DNA from: Adhaeribacter aquaticus DSM 16391 | Lineage (GTDB): Bacteria > Bacteroidota > Bacteroidia > Cytophagales > Hymenobacteraceae | Reading direction: 5' to 3' | NCBI RefSeq assembly: GCF_000473365.1 | Contig: NZ_KI421517.1 | Location: 1-64,000, forward strand | Length of the DNA: 64,000 nt | Program-made: the position numbers and the translations under genes | Notes under the pieces: generated by a model | The model's database searches: none | The model's input: the letters and a program-made list of their open reading frames with translations, nothing else | What the model was told of the DNA's origin: nothing | In this document: positions 1 to 6,536 of the stretch, piece after piece | Layout: the number at the start of each line of letters is the position of its first letter | Position numbering within the stretch: the first letter of the stretch is position 1

Positions 1-68
1 ACCTCTGCAACTATCAAACTGGTAGTTACATCCTGACCTTTTGCAGATTGAATTACTAGTGCTTCCAT
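1..68 (-). CDS. Rha-family phage regulator, N-terminus only (cut by window edge)
   Basis: The minus strand opens with ATG at 68 and stays open to the window edge. The 23 visible residues include MEALVIQSAKG and VTTSLIVAE. The V-T-T-S-x-x-V-A-E signature is typical of the N-terminus of phage regulatory protein Rha and related antirepressors. The ATG shares a base with the stop of the preceding small gene (TAATG), so the two are probably translationally coupled. With the divergent S24 repressor and the integrase nearby, this supports a prophage or phage-like element that continues leftward outside the window. Only 23 residues are visible, so the family call rests on a short motif. Confidence 0.6.
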   Translation of the reverse strand, partial: MEALVIQSAKGQDVTTSLIVAE

Positions 69-319
69 TAGGCAACGTTTTTAAGATAGTTGGTAATAAT
101 CTCTTGATTTGGGTCTTTCTGATGAGAAGTAGCTTCGTCAACCAAGGCTTGTAGAATAACAGGGTCTTTCTTTTTCCCCCAAGCCACGGCGTAAATCTGA
201 TTTAAATTAACATATGGTAGCTTCTTCTTAATTCTTGAAGCATACCCTCTTTTCATAGCCAAACTCTCCCGAATAGAAGTAATGGCTGTTTCGTAGGTTT
301 TTTCTTCTGTGAGTTCCAT
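68..319 (-). CDS. Small Cro-like/HTH regulator of the element
   Basis: This 83-residue protein is divergently transcribed from the S24-type repressor gene at 433. Residues about 20-60 (motifs KKKLPYVNLNQIYAV and WGKKKDPVILQAL) resemble short helix-turn-helix proteins of Bacteroidota phages, in which a 'lPyv..nqIY.v..G' segment forms the recognition part. Its position facing a CI-like repressor is that of a Cro or early regulator. A TATATTTG box on the minus strand at 364-357, with TTG 21 bases further upstream at 388-386, gives a plausible promoter that the operator repeats would cover. It overlaps the downstream Rha-like start by one base. The exact role is inferred from position. Confidence 0.6.
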   Translation of the reverse strand: MELTEEKTYETAITSIRESLAMKRGYASRIKKKLPYVNLNQIYAVAWGKKKDPVILQALVDEATSHQKDPNQEIITNYLKNVA

Positions 320-356
320 TTTTGAGTATATTTGTTTTCTCTTGCTGATTGTTGAA

Positions 357-388
357 CAAATATACGCAAGTTAATCTGATTCAGTCAA
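357..388 (-). promoter_or_regulatory. Candidate lytic/early promoter overlapped by operators
   Basis: Read on the minus strand, TTG (388-386) is followed after 21 bases by TATATTTG (364-357). This matches the Bacteroidota -33/-7 promoter layout and would drive the small regulator at 319-68. Operator repeats at 367-380 and 386-399 fall between and on these boxes, so a bound repressor should block it. Binding has not been shown. Confidence 0.45.
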
Positions 389-421
389 GTTTATCTGATA
401 TTATTTTCAAGTTTTTCTGAT
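367..421 (+). promoter_or_regulatory. Three direct operator repeats CAAGTTWWTCTGAT
   Basis: Three near-identical 14-mers lie at 367-380 (CAAGTTAATCTGAT), 386-399 (CAAGTTTATCTGAT) and 408-421 (CAAGTTTTTCTGAT), spaced 19 and 22 bases apart, about two helical turns. They fill the space between the divergent small regulator and the S24 repressor start at 433. Such arrays are typical operators of CI-like repressors. An exact copy of the first repeat occurs inside the repressor gene at 601-614. Confidence 0.65.
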
Positions 422-432
422 TTATTTTTTTT

Positions 433-1275
433 ATGAGTTCCTTAGGATTGAGAATCAAACAGTTACGTGAAGCTAAAGGTATGACTAAAATAGCTCTTGC
501 ATCATTAGCAGGGCTGTCTGGACAAGGGATAGCTGATATTGAGAAGGGGGAAAGTAAAGACCCAGGCTCAATGGCTATGCTTAGAATTGCTGATTATTTT
601 CAAGTTAATCTGATTTGGTTATTAACCGGGAAAGGAGAAAAACATAAATCAGATAAATCGGAAATTACAACCACCGAATTAAAAACCACTGATGAAGTCA
701 TTGTAATCACACCGGACACATCTGATTCAGTAGTGGTACCAATGATCGATATGAAGGCAGCCGCTAATTTCATATCCGGTTATCAATCTTCTGACTATTA
801 TAACAACCTCGGACATACCACCCTGCCCGGCTACATGGCAAAAGGAGGAACGCATTATTGGTTACAGGTAACAGGGGACAGTATGGAGACTACCTTATTT
901 GAAGGAGACTGGCTGCTTTGTGAACAAATACCAAGAGGCCAGTGGCACACAGCAGAAGACTTTAGTATACATGTGGTAGTTAGTAAAGACAGAGGGGTAC
1001 AGGTAAAACGGATCAAGAATAGAATAAAGTCCAAGGGTTTCCTCCGTTGCCGTTCTGACAACCGGGCACACAAACCTTATTCAGTTGTTCATGATGATAT
1101 ACTAGGCTTATGGAAAGTAAAATGGTACCTGTCCAACTACATGCCTAACCGCAATGAAGACCTGTTTAATAAGGTAGATACTGTTGAGGAAAATGTAGAA
1201 GACCTCCGCGCCTTAACAGAGCAGTTGATGGAGGAAATGAATAGAATAAAAAAGCAATTACCACCTAAACCATAA
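433..1275 (+). CDS. CI/LexA-like repressor: XRE HTH plus S24 peptidase
   Basis: The 280-residue protein has an XRE-type helix-turn-helix at about residues 4-60 (LGLRIKQLREAKG, then LAGLSGQGIADIEKG), a linker, and an S24/LexA-like self-cleavage domain at about 105-230. Ser150 in GDSM and Lys192 in VQVKRIK fit the Ser-Lys catalytic dyad. The C-terminus (about 235-280) looks like a short coiled coil. By analogy with phage repressors it should keep the element silent and be inactivated by RecA-stimulated autocleavage. The start at 433 lies 11 bases after the third operator repeat, so autoregulation is likely. The codons for Gln57-Asn59 and neighbours contain an exact operator copy. It could alternatively be an ICE/IME repressor rather than a phage one. 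Confidence 0.88.
   Translation: MSSLGLRIKQLREAKGMTKIALASLAGLSGQGIADIEKGESKDPGSMAMLRIADYFQVNLIWLLTGKGEKHKSDKSEITTTELKTTDEVIVITPDTSDSVVVPMIDMKAAANFISGYQSSDYYNNLGHTTLPGYMAKGGTHYWLQVTGDSMETTLFEGDWLLCEQIPRGQWHTAEDFSIHVVVSKDRGVQVKRIKNRIKSKGFLRCRSDNRAHKPYSVVHDDILGLWKVKWYLSNYMPNRNEDLFNKVDTVEENVEDLRALTEQLMEEMNRIKKQLPPKP
601..614 (+). promoter_or_regulatory. Intragenic copy of the operator repeat
   Basis: The 14-mer CAAGTTAATCTGAT at 601-614 is identical to the first upstream operator (367-380), although here it lies inside the HTH-coding part of the repressor gene. It may be an auxiliary site allowing looping or a transcription roadblock. Chance cannot be excluded in AT-rich DNA, but a perfect 14-base match is unlikely. 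Confidence 0.45.
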
Positions 1276-1278
1276 CCC

Positions 1279-1644
1279 ATGAAAAAATTACTACCCATCC
1301 TCTTTTTATTATTCCCCTTTGCTTTAATGGCTCAAACCTCAGATAGCACCGCTATAAAACTAAACCGCTTGGAGACAAGACAAATGGCAGCAGGTGAAAA
1401 CTTAAAGAAGTTTCATAGCGCTTATTCTACCAGTATGGCTGTAACTATTGCCAGTGGGGCTTTTATGGTGGCAGGAAATGTGCTTGCAGAAGATAACGAA
1501 ACAAGAAGGTCAGTTACTGTTTTAGGCAGTGCTGGTTTACTTACTGGGGTTATTATTTCAATTGCATCACATAAATATATTAAGCTGGCTGGTATGGAAT
1601 TAACCGGGCAGGGCACAGGGGTAGGTATTAAGAAACGATTCTAG
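1279..1644 (+). CDS. Small secreted/membrane protein of the element
   Basis: This 121-residue protein starts 3 bases after the repressor stop and is probably co-transcribed with it. It has a clear signal peptide (MKKLLPILFLLFPFALMAQ) and two hydrophobic stretches at about residues 52-68 and 81-97 separated by a charged loop. This would place it in the inner membrane or periplasm. I do not recognise the family. Co-expression with the repressor suggests a lysogeny-type function such as superinfection exclusion, but that is inference. Confidence 0.6.
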   Translation: MKKLLPILFLLFPFALMAQTSDSTAIKLNRLETRQMAAGENLKKFHSAYSTSMAVTIASGAFMVAGNVLAEDNETRRSVTVLGSAGLLTGVIISIASHKYIKLAGMELTGQGTGVGIKKRF

Positions 1645-1648
1645 CACC

Positions 1649-1978
1649 ATGCCACAACTATACAACGACGATATAGAAAACCAGATCAGAAGCCGCTTTA
1701 TCAAGAAGTTAGATGAGCTTATTGCTACAGGCCGGGCAGATTCCTACGTGGATATTTGCGACAACCTTAAGATATTTAAGTCTGCATTAACTCAGATAAA
1801 ATTAGGTAAAACTAAACCCACGCTGCGCATGCTTTATAACTTACAAGTGGTTTATGGTATAATGGTAGAGGATATTCTCTTTGAAACACCACCTAAACCT
1901 GATGTAGGAAATCTGACTCACCAGATAAAAAAGCTACAAGATGGATTAGATGATATTCTGAAAAGCATCAACAAATAA
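1649..1978 (+). CDS. HTH-like small DNA-binding protein
   Basis: This 109-residue protein starts 4 bases after the preceding stop. Residues about 30-75 (YVDICDNLKIFKSALTQIK, then GKTKPTLRMLYNL) have the spacing of an XRE-like helix-turn-helix in which a fixed 'l..I..gk..pt...l..l' follows the recognition helix. The C-terminal 25 residues look like a coiled coil, consistent with dimerisation. It is probably an additional regulator of the element, expressed with the repressor. No specific family is recognised. Confidence 0.6.
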   Translation: MPQLYNDDIENQIRSRFIKKLDELIATGRADSYVDICDNLKIFKSALTQIKLGKTKPTLRMLYNLQVVYGIMVEDILFETPPKPDVGNLTHQIKKLQDGLDDILKSINK

Positions 1979-1990
1979 ACACATTCAATT

Positions 1991-2257
1991 TTGCAAAACA
2001 CCCTATTCCTGACATCTCCCTTTATTATAAAACACAATAAGCAATATGCCACTCATTCTTATTCTATTATTAATAGAATAAGGGAGCTCCAGTATTGGAT
2101 CACCTCATTAATGATTACAGATTCAGTTACTGAAAAAGATTTAACCATTGCCGCCATTAAAGCACGTTCTTACCAGTACCACTTACAATATCGCAAGAAG
2201 CGTTTAGCTATTGCCACTAAAAGATTAACCCGGTTTTACCCCTTCAGCCTCAACTAA
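1991..2257 (+). CDS. Hypothetical small protein (TTG start, uncertain)
   Basis: An 88-codon frame starts with TTG at 1991 and ends at 2257, overlapping the convergent integrase gene by 33 bases. The next in-frame ATG is about 40 codons in. The product is basic (KARSYQYHLQYRKKRLAIA near the C-terminus) and has no recognised family. A perfect 25-bp palindrome sits inside the frame at 2058-2082, which is unusual for coding DNA. It may be a genuine small gene of the element or simply a long open frame. Confidence 0.35.
   Translation: MQNTLFLTSPFIIKHNKQYATHSYSIINRIRELQYWITSLMITDSVTEKDLTIAAIKARSYQYHLQYRKKRLAIATKRLTRFYPFSLN
2058..2082. repeat. Perfect 25-bp palindrome near the integrase
   Basis: CTTATTCTATTA at 2058-2069, one central T, then TAATAGAATAAG at 2071-2082 form a perfect inverted repeat. 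It could be a protein-binding site (excisionase or integrase accessory) or a hairpin downstream of the repressor operon. It lacks a T-tract on either side, so it is not a typical terminator. Confidence 0.5.
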
Positions 2258-3562
2258 GGCCCAACCATCCAGCAAATCGTTAGCTAGTTTTACTGCTGGC
2301 TGCAAAGTATAAGGATCGTATTTAGCCTTATGCCCTAACAACCTTTCCTTTAAAGCATCATTGCCAGTAACTTCATACATTCTACTAGCTGCTGTATGCC
2401 GTACATTGTGCGAGCTGATTACCTTATATAAAGGCTCCTGGCTATAAATCGCTTTCTTGTTAATGGTTTTCTTAATGGTAATCAACCGATCTAATCCGGC
2501 TTCCATTGCCGCCGCTTTAATCCTTTTATTGTAGTAATTCAAAACGGCTTTGCCTTCCTGTGTAGCAGGTACCGGAATTTTACCGTGCTGCTCAATCAAA
2601 GCAGCTGCTCTAGGTGGTACCGGCACATAGGCGCCGTACTGCGTTTTCACCTGGTCTTTATTAACTACTTTAAAGTGGCCGTGCTTCTGGCTGTAATATT
2701 CCTGAAAGTGCTCAGGCTTCAAGGTACTTAAATCACTCCAGCGTAAACAAAGCTGTACATCTATAACAAAGGTGTGCGCCGCTTCCTGCAGTTCCTTATT
2801 AGAATAGTTAGCCTCCTGCAGTTGTACCACTTCATGCCAGAACAAATCAAAGTTTTGCGGCTCCGCATACGCATGCACCTCTACCCATTCGTAAGGTAAA
2901 TTAGCTTTACTTAAAATCATCCGGATAAAAGACTGGTGCTTAATCAGGGTATTGTCTTCTATCTCGGTGTTTTCTTCCAGAAAGTCATAATACTTTTGCA
3001 GGAGCTGCGGATTAAAATCTTTTGGCCGTAAACCTTTCCGGAATTTTTCCAGCCAGTTGACAATGGTTAATCCTTTCCTTGCTGCATCATACCCCTCAAT
3101 AGCCTGAGTATTTTTAATCACCGTCTTTTTACCCGGCTCCCGTTCCTTTCTTAAATAAGAAGTTTTCCAGGCCGGGTAAAGCTCATTGTCTTTATTCAGC
3201 TTGTCCAGCGATTCCCAAAACCCAAAATAAAAGATTTCTTTAATCGTACCTTTCACCAGGGAGAAAGCCGGGGCCTTCGTCGGATCTATGACCTGTTGCA
3301 AGGCTTCTTTGGTAATGGGTTCTCCTTCCCTTCTTAACCGGGCACACTCGGAAAATAATTTCCCATCGAGTTCTTTTAACTCGTGCCGGTAATATAAGAA
3401 CCGTTCGTGCTTGTTGGTAACAAAAAGATCGGAGTTGGGTAGCCAGTACTTGGGGTTAATAGATATCTTGGTGGATACCCGTACCCGTTCCGGTAGAATC
3501 CACGCCATGACTACTGTTTTCGCGGCTTTTGGCTTATCTGGGTAATAATAAATACTCGGCAT
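2225..3562 (-). CDS. Tyrosine recombinase/integrase
   Basis: This 445-residue protein is a site-specific tyrosine recombinase of the Bacteroidota phage/ICE type. It has an N-terminal arm-binding region (1-95), a SAM-like core-binding domain (about 150-225) and a catalytic domain (about 240-430). The catalytic residues visible are Arg274 in CLRWSDL, His385 and Arg388 in HNVRHTA, His411 in LLGHKAKYDPY, and the nucleophile Tyr415 or Tyr418. The gene ends toward the element and starts 171 bases from the ssrA 3' end, the usual arrangement for an island integrated in a tmRNA gene. Four copies of a 10-bp repeat lie between its start and ssrA. Confidence 0.93.
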   Translation of the reverse strand: MPSIYYYPDKPKAAKTVVMAWILPERVRVSTKISINPKYWLPNSDLFVTNKHERFLYYRHELKELDGKLFSECARLRREGEPITKEALQQVIDPTKAPAFSLVKGTIKEIFYFGFWESLDKLNKDNELYPAWKTSYLRKEREPGKKTVIKNTQAIEGYDAARKGLTIVNWLEKFRKGLRPKDFNPQLLQKYYDFLEENTEIEDNTLIKHQSFIRMILSKANLPYEWVEVHAYAEPQNFDLFWHEVVQLQEANYSNKELQEAAHTFVIDVQLCLRWSDLSTLKPEHFQEYYSQKHGHFKVVNKDQVKTQYGAYVPVPPRAAALIEQHGKIPVPATQEGKAVLNYYNKRIKAAAMEAGLDRLITIKKTINKKAIYSQEPLYKVISSHNVRHTAASRMYEVTGNDALKERLLGHKAKYDPYTLQPAVKLANDLLDGWALVEAEGVKPG

Positions 3563-3563
3563 A

Positions 3564-3620
3564 CTACTGATATAACTACTGATATGCTTTTTTAATATCT
3601 ACTGATATAACTACTGATAT
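3564..3620 (+). repeat. Four CTACTGATAT repeats between int and ssrA
   Basis: CTACTGATAT occurs at 3564-3573, 3576-3585, 3599-3608 and 3611-3620, arranged as two identical 22-bp pairs 35 bases apart. The array begins 2 bases before the integrase start codon and lies between the integrase and the probable attachment site. This fits arm-type integrase binding sites, or operators controlling int, or both. Confidence 0.6.
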
Positions 3621-3690
3621 AAAAATTCAGAATCAGGCCGGAAACTTACAATGTATAATCTTAGGAAACAAGCCTAAATGGCTGAAAACA

Positions 3691-3725
3691 AAGAACCCAC
3701 CCTGTATTTTACAAGGTGGGTTCTT
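3691..3725 (-). terminator. Terminator of ssrA
   Basis: An 11-bp perfect stem (AAGAACCCACC at 3691-3701 with GGTGGGTTCTT at 3715-3725) follows the tmRNA 3' end on the minus strand. A weak A/T-rich stretch flanks it. It probably ends tmRNA transcription, which means the terminator lies on the element side of the integration point. Confidence 0.6.
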
Positions 3726-3733
3726 AATAAACG

Positions 3734-4101
3734 TGGAGCTGCAGGGAGTCGAACCCTGGTCCAGACAAGGAAACTGTCGCGCTTTCTACATGCTTAGTTG
3801 CCGTTGGGTTTTCGAGCAAATCAAGGTCGGCACCAGACCTATTGATTTACCTTAGGTGTTTTGTTTCGCGGTTGCGCCACACCTTCGCAATCGCTATCCA
3901 AGCGTTTTCGATGCCCCGTACCCAGCCGCGGTTTGGAGTAGCAGCTGCGGGACAATGACTATTGCTTAATACCTAGATTAAGCAGCCATAGCGTAGTTAG
4001 ACTCGCCGATTGTTGTTCGAATGACTTTTTCACAGGAGATTCATTCAACTCCCGACATGCTTACACGCAGCCTGCTCAAGCTGTCAATTCCGGTCAGCCC
4101 C
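3734..4101 (-). ncRNA. ssrA: tmRNA (ssrA), tag GESNYAMAA
   Basis: The gene runs on the minus strand from GGGGCTGACCGG (5' end near 4101) to GACTCCCTGCAGCTCCA (3' end near 3734). The acceptor arms GGGGCTG and CAGCTCC pair, and GGTTCGACTCC is the T-arm. CCA is not encoded. The tag reading frame on the minus strand (4007-3978) reads GESNYAMAA followed by TAA, close to the Bacteroidota type GENNYALAA. tmRNA with SmpB rescues stalled ribosomes and marks incomplete proteins for proteolysis. The 3' end is a classic attachment site, and the adjacent integrase indicates that an element has inserted here while keeping the gene intact. Confidence 0.95.
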
Positions 4102-4464
4102 GTTATTGATTTGTGTACTATTTAAACAGCCAGGAAACAAAAAAGATTCACTGAAAACTGTTTTGAAAAGGCAAATATATAAATAAAGTCCATTGTCTTT
4201 AGTTCATAGCCTATAGTTTTTTACTAATTCTTTAGATATTGCTCCTAGGTCTATTATTCTGGCAATGCGCTAAACGAGTTATTAATCTAGTTGCTGCAGA
4301 ATTAAAGAGGTATTCTTACATTCTTACCTACTTTGTTCCCACTTCTTTCATTTATTTTTTTACCATTTCTGAATTTTAACAATTAAAGTTAAAATTCCTG
4401 ACTACCACAAACTAACAAAACTCAACTAAAAATCTAGAGACTTTGAATATGGACTATGGACTAA
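4102..4464. other. Gap between ssrA and dnaX
   Basis: No gene is seen. A minus-strand TATATTTG at 4179-4172 could be the ssrA promoter, which would leave a 5' leader of about 60 bases to be trimmed. No clear -33 box accompanies it. The rest is AT-rich with no other signal. Confidence 0.4.
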
Positions 4465-4470
4465 ATGAAG

Positions 4471-4478
4471 TATCTTTG
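4471..4478 (+). promoter_or_regulatory. -7 box TATCTTTG that decides the dnaX start
   Basis: TATCTTTG matches the Bacteroidota -7 consensus and ends 7 bases before ATG 4486. It lies inside the codons that would be used if the upstream ATG at 4465 were the start, so 4486 is the better start and the transcript would have a very short leader. Confidence 0.45.
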
Positions 4479-4485
4479 TAAAGGA

Positions 4486-6429
4486 ATGGAAAATTTTGTT
4501 GTTTCAGCTCGAAAGTACCGGCCTACCACTTTTGATTCTGTTGTAGGTCAGCATCACATTACTACTACTCTTAAGAATGCTATTACTAGCAACCATTTGG
4601 CGCAGGCTTTTTTATTCTGTGGCCCCAGAGGAGTTGGTAAAACTACGTGTGCCCGTATTTTAGCTAAAACTATTAATTGCCAAAACATTACACCAGAAAC
4701 CGAAGCGTGTAATGAATGTGAATCGTGCCGGAGCTTTAATAACAATGCTTCCTTTAATGTGCATGAGCTTGATGCAGCTTCTAACAATTCGGTAGAAGAT
4801 ATCCGGAATCTGGTAGAACAGGTACGGTATGCTCCTCAGACCGGCAAGTACAAAATCTATATTATAGATGAGGTGCACATGCTCTCCAACTCTGCGTTTA
4901 ATGCTTTCCTGAAAACGCTGGAAGAACCACCGGCTTATGCCATTTTTATATTAGCTACCACCGAGCGTCACAAAATTATTCCCACCATCCTATCCCGTTG
5001 CCAGATATTTGATTTTAACCGGATCCAAATAGGGGACATGGTGAAACACCTGAAGCGAATTTCTTCCAAAGAAGAAATAAAAGCCGAAGATGATGCTTTA
5101 CACCTGATTTCGCAAAAGGCAGATGGAGCTTTGCGCGATGCTTTGTCCATCTTTGATCAGATGGTAACTTTCTCAGGCAACAACATTACTTATAAAGATA
5201 CTGTTGCCAACCTTCATATCTTGGATTACGATTATTACTTTAAGCTGACGGACTTTTTATTAGCAGAAAATATAGCCGGCACCTTACTGTTATTTGATGA
5301 TATCCTTAAAAATGGATTTGACTCTCACAACTTTGTAATTGGCATTGGGGAACACTTCCGGAGTTTATTGGTTTGCAAAGACAATGTAACCGTTCAGTTG
5401 CTGCAGGTTTCCGAAAACATTAAAGCTAAATATGCCGAGCAGGCTAATAAAACATCTTTGGCTTTCTTATTATCTGGTTTAAACCTGGTAAGCGCCTGCG
5501 ATACCAATTTTAAAAACAGTAAAAACCAACGGCTGCATGTAGAGCTCTGTCTCTTGAAATTAGCTAACCTAAACCACGCCGTTAACTTTGCCAAGGACTT
5601 CTCTTTAAACGGAGACGTCAAAAAAAAAACTAGTCTAAGTTCCGGTTCCGAAAATCCAGTTTCTCCTAATCCGGGAACTAACGGCACACAAGTTTCAGGT
5701 TCCGCTCCAGGCAGTACGACTTATAATAATGTATCGGCTTTAAATGGGAATACCCCTGCGGCACCAAATGCTATGGCTGGTAACGGAGATACAAAACCGG
5801 CTAACGGAACACCTTTTGCTCCGGAGACCTCCCCTACGGCTTTAAACAAAATGCCCCCGGTACCGGTAGTTGATTTTCCTAAACCTACTGTGGCCGAGGA
5901 ACCTGCCTCCAGTATGGCCAATCGGAGTATTGCGATTCCAGCAGCTAAAAAAATGGTTAAGTTACCGAGCCTGAAGGATATTCAAGCGCAGGTAGCCAAC
6001 CCATCCGCCGGCATAACTAACAAAGTTTCGACTGACGTGGCAGTTCAGCCTGCCGGACCTGTAACCAGTATTACCCAAGAGAATTTCCAAACAGTTTGGC
6101 AGTCCCTGATTAATCAGAAAAAGGCCGGAGATAAAATGTCGGAATACATGATTCTGAATCGGCCGGTAACGCTAGACCAGAACCTGGAAATTTTATTACA
6201 GGTAGAAAACCCGGTTCAGGTAGCGCAGTTTAACGAAATCCGGGCCGATTTTATGGCGGAGCTTCGTCAGCGATTAGGCAATAACCGGGTAAACATAAAA
6301 CTAGAGGTAAAAGAACAGGATACAGGCCGTAAACTATATACTTCCCAGGATAAATTTGCTTACCTCTCAGAAAAGTACCCGGTGTTACCCGAGTTAAAAA
6401 AACGCTTACTTCTGGACACTGATTTTTAA
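4486..6429 (+). CDS. dnaX: DNA polymerase III gamma/tau subunit
   Basis: DnaX is the ATPase of the clamp loader that places the beta clamp on DNA during replication. Counting from ATG 4486, residues 46-53 are the Walker A GPRGVGKT. Cys65, 75, 78 and 81 form the zinc module, and DEVH at 128-131 is Walker B. TILSRCQIFDF (about 175) is the SRC sensor region. A Pro/Asn/Thr-rich linker (about 370-510) leads to a conserved C-terminal domain of about 120 residues. An ATG 21 bases upstream is in frame, but a promoter-like TATCTTTG lies between the two, so I prefer 4486. The gene lies just beyond ssrA and belongs to the chromosome backbone. Confidence 0.96.
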   Translation: MENFVVSARKYRPTTFDSVVGQHHITTTLKNAITSNHLAQAFLFCGPRGVGKTTCARILAKTINCQNITPETEACNECESCRSFNNNASFNVHELDAASNNSVEDIRNLVEQVRYAPQTGKYKIYIIDEVHMLSNSAFNAFLKTLEEPPAYAIFILATTERHKIIPTILSRCQIFDFNRIQIGDMVKHLKRISSKEEIKAEDDALHLISQKADGALRDALSIFDQMVTFSGNNITYKDTVANLHILDYDYYFKLTDFLLAENIAGTLLLFDDILKNGFDSHNFVIGIGEHFRSLLVCKDNVTVQLLQVSENIKAKYAEQANKTSLAFLLSGLNLVSACDTNFKNSKNQRLHVELCLLKLANLNHAVNFAKDFSLNGDVKKKTSLSSGSENPVSPNPGTNGTQVSGSAPGSTTYNNVSALNGNTPAAPNAMAGNGDTKPANGTPFAPETSPTALNKMPPVPVVDFPKPTVAEEPASSMANRSIAIPAAKKMVKLPSLKDIQAQVANPSAGITNKVSTDVAVQPAGPVTSITQENFQTVWQSLINQKKAGDKMSEYMILNRPVTLDQNLEILLQVENPVQVAQFNEIRADFMAELRQRLGNNRVNIKLEVKEQDTGRKLYTSQDKFAYLSEKYPVLPELKKRLLLDTDF

Positions 6430-6536
6430 ATATTTGCCTTTTTCGGCTTACTTATTGCTAAAACTTTGTATTCTCTGATAAAAGCTTATTTTTACAGAGT
6501 ATACCTGATAAATCCTACATTAAAACCACGATTTTC

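Noticed and set aside
327-334. TATATTTG on the plus strand as the main repressor promoter
   Set aside because: No matching -33 TTG lies about 21 bases upstream, and it lies within the opposing transcript. It may be fortuitous, so I did not annotate it.
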